64,000 bases of DNA from Pseudoalteromonas sp. XMcav2-N. Its GTDB lineage: Bacteria; Pseudomonadota; Gammaproteobacteria; Enterobacterales; Alteromonadaceae. Shown piece by piece: positions 61,603 through 64,000 of the stretch. The translations under genes were made by a program, and so were the position numbers. The stretch covers positions 1 to 64,000 of the forward strand of contig NZ_JAMXSF010000008.1 in the NCBI RefSeq assembly GCF_024124545.1, given 5' to 3'. The first letter of the stretch is position 1; every line of letters begins with the position of its first letter. The notes beneath the pieces were generated by a model that worked only from the letters and a program-made list of their open reading frames with translations, did not search any database and had not been told where the DNA came from.

Positions 61603-61956
61603 TTATGATTTCTTGTGTTCTACAGAGTAAAGCTCGCAAACGGGGTCCGTAGAACCGCTCCATTGCTTATTATCATGACCTCCTAAAATCACCGGTGTTC
61701 TGGCATGATACGCCGCAAGCAGCATGCTATAAAGAGATTCAAACCCTACGCTGTCTCTGTTGACAAAATACCCAGACGAGCACTTTGCTCCATTCTTCTT
61801 GAGAGAGATGAAAACGTCACCTTTGCCAAATTGTGCGTAGGATATTAAGCGGTTGACTTCACTTTCAGAGGTAAATTCAACCTCTGAAAAACTATACGGG
61901 GAAAACGTAAACAACGCTGCAACTGCAAGCTTTGAAAGAACATTTAAATGACTCAT
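61603..61956 (-). CDS. Small secreted protein of unknown function
   Basis: 117 residues; not recognised. Signal peptide SHLNVLSKLAVAALFTFSPY, cleaved near FSEVEF. The mature part has two Cys (KCSSGYFV and PVCELYS) that may pair, and SLYSMLLAAYHARTPVILGG. ATG 61956 has aaagg; GTG 61965 is possible. It stands alone. Confidence 0.68.
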   Translation of the reverse strand: MSHLNVLSKLAVAALFTFSPYSFSEVEFTSESEVNRLISYAQFGKGDVFISLKKNGAKCSSGYFVNRDSVGFESLYSMLLAAYHARTPVILGGHDNKQWSGSTDPVCELYSVEHKKS

Positions 61957-62284
61957 TGAAAACACCTTTTAATATAGCCACATCTTGTAAATAAATAGAG
62001 GTTTGTTAATGAACGCAGAGCCTGACTAAATTGCTCCTATTCGGGCAGTCACGCTACACAGCAAACGCGCCATATTAACACAAAGAGTTAAACAATATTT
62101 TCCCGTTACACAAAAACGACCCGCTCGCAAAGAAACCTTCCAGGAGTACAGGCTTGGACGCTAAGTTTAGACCTTTAACCCAAGCGGTTACTTATGTATA
62201 CTAAGGCCATTAATTATTCGTAACATGGCTCATTTCGACAAAGCAGCCTATTTTATACTTAACCCAATTTCAGGAATTAGTATT
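61957..62284. other. Divergent intergenic region before the HxlR gene
   Basis: No gene supported. Near 62190-62224 a gttac ... gtaac inverted pair with gtatac between flanks the HxlR promoter area. An ATG at 62225 in frame with HxlR has no ribosome site. Confidence 0.35.
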
Positions 62285-62671
62285 GTGAGCGATACCAAAG
62301 CGCAGACTCGTCGGGTGTTTGAACAAAACGCACGTTGCCCCATCCGTAATGTGGTGGCACAGATAGGTGACAAATGGTCAATTTTAATTCTGTTTGCGCT
62401 GGTCGATGGCCCCGATCGCTTCAACGCCCTGAAATCACGGATCAAGGGCATATCACAGCGGATGCTGACACAGACCTTGCGCGATATGGAACGCGATGGC
62501 TATGTTAAGCGCACGGTTTATGCTGAGGTTCCCGTTAAGGTCGAGTATGAGCTCACTGAGCTGGGTCGGGGGCTTGCCAAATCTGCCTGGCAACTGGTCT
62601 CCTGGGCCGACGATCACTTCGAGGAAATAAGCGCCGCCCGTACTCGGTATGACGAGGCCAATAAGCAGTAA
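62285..62671 (+). CDS. HxlR-family winged-helix regulator
   Basis: 128 residues from GTG 62285 (agga 10 bp upstream). HxlR pattern: CPIRNVVAQIGDKWSILILFAL with a conserved Cys that can sense oxidants or electrophiles, RFNALKSRIKGISQRMLTQTLRDMERDGYV and VKVEYELTELGRGL. The frame extends to ATG 62225 without a ribosome site. Tail-to-tail with the GST operon (stops abut as taatta), it probably controls that operon (inference). Confidence 0.9.
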   Translation: MSDTKAQTRRVFEQNARCPIRNVVAQIGDKWSILILFALVDGPDRFNALKSRIKGISQRMLTQTLRDMERDGYVKRTVYAEVPVKVEYELTELGRGLAKSAWQLVSWADDHFEEISAARTRYDEANKQ

Positions 62672-62878
62672 TTATTTTGCTTGTCGCTGCCTGAGCGCCG
62701 AGACCTGTTCAAAGCCAATCCCCCAGTTGTCAGTCGGGACTTCGTCAATGACCACAAACGTCGTCTGTGGATTTTTACCTAATACATCTACCATCAGCTG
62801 GGTGGCACCTTTGATCAGTGACTGCTTCTGCGCGTTGGTCACGCCCTCATCGGTGACTTGAATATGAATATAAGGCAT
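62672..62878 (-). CDS. 4-oxalocrotonate tautomerase-family protein
   Basis: 68 residues starting Met-Pro-Tyr, so Pro1 of the mature enzyme is the catalytic base. PYIHIQVTDEGVTNAQKQSL and TTFVVIDEVPTDNWGIGF fit the tautomerase superfamily, which forms hexamers and converts enol/keto forms of small molecules. It is the last gene of the GST operon, 2 bp after the NTF2-like gene. Confidence 0.9.
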   Translation of the reverse strand: MPYIHIQVTDEGVTNAQKQSLIKGATQLMVDVLGKNPQTTFVVIDEVPTDNWGIGFEQVSALRQRQAK

Positions 62879-62880
62879 CG

Positions 62881-63264
62881 TTACTCCTGATATGTGTGTG
62901 GTAAACTCGCGTACATTTTGTTAACTATCCGCCACTGCCCCTTTTCTTTCAGCAGGCCCAGAAAGTCGATATAGTGATGTTCAAACAGCGGGCATAACAC
63001 CTTGACCATAGCCTGTTGCCCAAGCCAGTCTATCGCCAGTATCTGATAGGAAAATTCATCGCCTTTTTCTGCCGGTGACGTGCGGTCGCTGACCAGTGTT
63101 AGCCATTCATCCCGGGTGCGCCTCAAACCCGGCGCTTTGAGCCAGCAGTCGGGATGAAACAGATTTCGCAACGTCTCACTATCGCCCTCATGTAGCCCCG
63201 TAAAGTAACATTGCACCATGGCCCGGATCTCGCTCAGATCCCTTTTCATCTCAACGTGATCCAT
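62881..63264 (-). CDS. NTF2-like (SnoaL/lumazine-binding type) protein
   Basis: 127 residues with the cone-shaped NTF2-like pattern: IRAMVQCYFTGLHEGDSETL, LFHPDCWLKAPG, ILAIDWLGQQAMVKVLC and YIDFLGLLKEKGQWRIVNK. Family members bind or modify small hydrophobic compounds. ATG 63264 overlaps the GST stop (taATG), and the tautomerase gene follows 2 bp later: a tight three-gene operon. Confidence 0.87.
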   Translation of the reverse strand: MDHVEMKRDLSEIRAMVQCYFTGLHEGDSETLRNLFHPDCWLKAPGLRRTRDEWLTLVSDRTSPAEKGDEFSYQILAIDWLGQQAMVKVLCPLFEHHYIDFLGLLKEKGQWRIVNKMYASLPHTYQE

Positions 63265-63872
63265 TATGCCCCCTGCGCCTGTTCAGCCTGTAAGGCCGCG
63301 ACAAAACTAGGCATGCAAGTAACCGCTTCAATCATGCTTGCAGTGCGAGGGGGTATTATAATGTCGACAGCAAAGGCAGCTCCCCAACGCGAGTAAACAG
63401 CCAGCAAAATATCAGCGACACAAGCATGCTGGCCACCCAGAAATGGCTGAGATTGCAACTGAGATTCAACCTGCTCCCATAACTGATTGATCACCTTTGC
63501 GGCCGCCTCAAACAGCTGCTGACGCACAGCACCGCACTCAGCAGCCTGAGCCACAAAAAACAATTTGGAGTAGGCTGGGTGCATGGTGGCATTGGCAAAC
63601 AGCAAGTGCTCCACAGCACGGCGACGAGCGGGCCCTTGCTCTGTGGGAAACAAACGGCTGGGGTGCTTGCTGGTAAGGTGCTGCATAATCGCAGCCCCTT
63701 CAACCAGCTTGTCGTCGCCATCTATCAATACCGGTACCTGTAGCCCGGGGTTCACGGCGGCAAAGTCACTGAGGCTGTCGGCACGGATAAGCGTCACATC
63801 CTGCCTAAGCTCACGCAATACGGAGTGTACGGCCAGTGAGCAGGCTTCTTGCTTATAGTATAGGGTGTACAT
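63264..63872 (-). CDS. Glutathione S-transferase (beta-class-like)
   Basis: 202 residues. Thioredoxin-like N-terminal domain MYTLYYKQEACSLAVHSVL, with Cys11 in the position used by beta-class GSTs, and cis-Pro in LQVPVLIDGDD followed by EGAAIMQHL. The C-terminal helical domain has FLGGQHACVADILLAVYSRW. GSTs conjugate glutathione to electrophiles. ATG 63872 has aaggac at 9 bp; ATG 63878 is closer than usual. First gene of the operon with NTF2-like and tautomerase, near an HxlR regulator, which suggests detoxification of electrophiles or quinones. Confidence 0.9.
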   Translation of the reverse strand: MYTLYYKQEACSLAVHSVLRELRQDVTLIRADSLSDFAAVNPGLQVPVLIDGDDKLVEGAAIMQHLTSKHPSRLFPTEQGPARRRAVEHLLFANATMHPAYSKLFFVAQAAECGAVRQQLFEAAAKVINQLWEQVESQLQSQPFLGGQHACVADILLAVYSRWGAAFAVDIIIPPRTASMIEAVTCMPSFVAALQAEQAQGA

Positions 63873-64000
63873 AGTCATAGTCCTTCTTGTTGAGTAATTC
63901 AGATGAAATAAGCGTTCTTCACCTGCAGATATGTTCAACCCTGTTAGTCTATGACTTGTGCTTTGTTTGATATATAACTACAAAAGAAACCAAGTGTTCA

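Overview
The window reads as a chromosomal segment of a marine gammaproteobacterium of the Alteromonadales, most likely Pseudoalteromonas. Support comes from the protein set: HscC, ArfA, CreBCD, a type-B L31/L36 pair, a GH20 hexosaminidase and many TPR/PAS signalling proteins. Base composition is moderate and coding density is high on both strands. I found no rRNA, tRNA, transposase, phage gene or CRISPR array. It looks like ordinary chromosome with small lineage-specific genes between housekeeping genes. The genus assignment is inference.

Layout. 1-2.6 kb: an 86-bp tandem repeat runs off the left edge, then ctlX-agcS (citrulline/arginine hydrolase and an alanine-type symporter). 2.8-5.3 kb: hscC and a membrane-anchored J-like partner. 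5.3-10.6 kb: a BASS transporter, a CadC-like regulator, a DsbC-like protein and a TPR histidine kinase. 10.6-12.7 kb: two small ABM-fold proteins opposite an ArsR regulator, a bacterial PH-domain protein, and arfA with a hairpin around its stop codon. 12.8-20.7 kb: hydrolase, nitronate monooxygenase, a FetB permease without FetA, small membrane proteins, a methyltransferase, a Tat-exported intradiol dioxygenase and an FN3-dihaem peroxidase fusion. 20.7-26.5 kb: secreted unknown, a cystatin-motif protein, a small XRE regulator, rhlE, dbpA, then rpmE2-rpmJ2 behind a Zur-like palindrome.

26.6-36.8 kb: mostly secreted or lipoprotein genes (PPC-like, orphan ExbD, periplasmic binding protein, spondin-domain lipoprotein with a G11 tract, serine hydrolase, GH20 enzyme), followed by two tandem genes for double-glycine-leader peptides. 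36.8-46.3 kb: LysR/chrA, MscS, a soluble five-PAS chemoreceptor, membrane unknowns and a Kef antiporter. 46.6-50.2 kb: cytochrome b561, a third double-glycine-leader peptide, an acyltransferase and a DUF2306 protein. 50.3-57.8 kb: S9 peptidase, DUF2975/HTH pair, porin-like protein and creBCD. 58.0-61.6 kb: a translationally coupled pair whose second product resembles the N-terminal module of eukaryotic large lipid transfer proteins (vitellogenin/MTP). 61.6-64 kb: a small secreted unknown, an HxlR regulator and a GST/NTF2-like/tautomerase operon.

The strongest candidates for something undescribed are (i) the lipid-transfer-like pair at 58012-61556 and (ii) three ribosomal peptide precursors (36394-36777 and 47346-47495) that share a leader of exactly 31 residues ending in Gly-Gly, with no modification enzyme in the window. 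All family assignments come from motif recognition by eye; no search was run.
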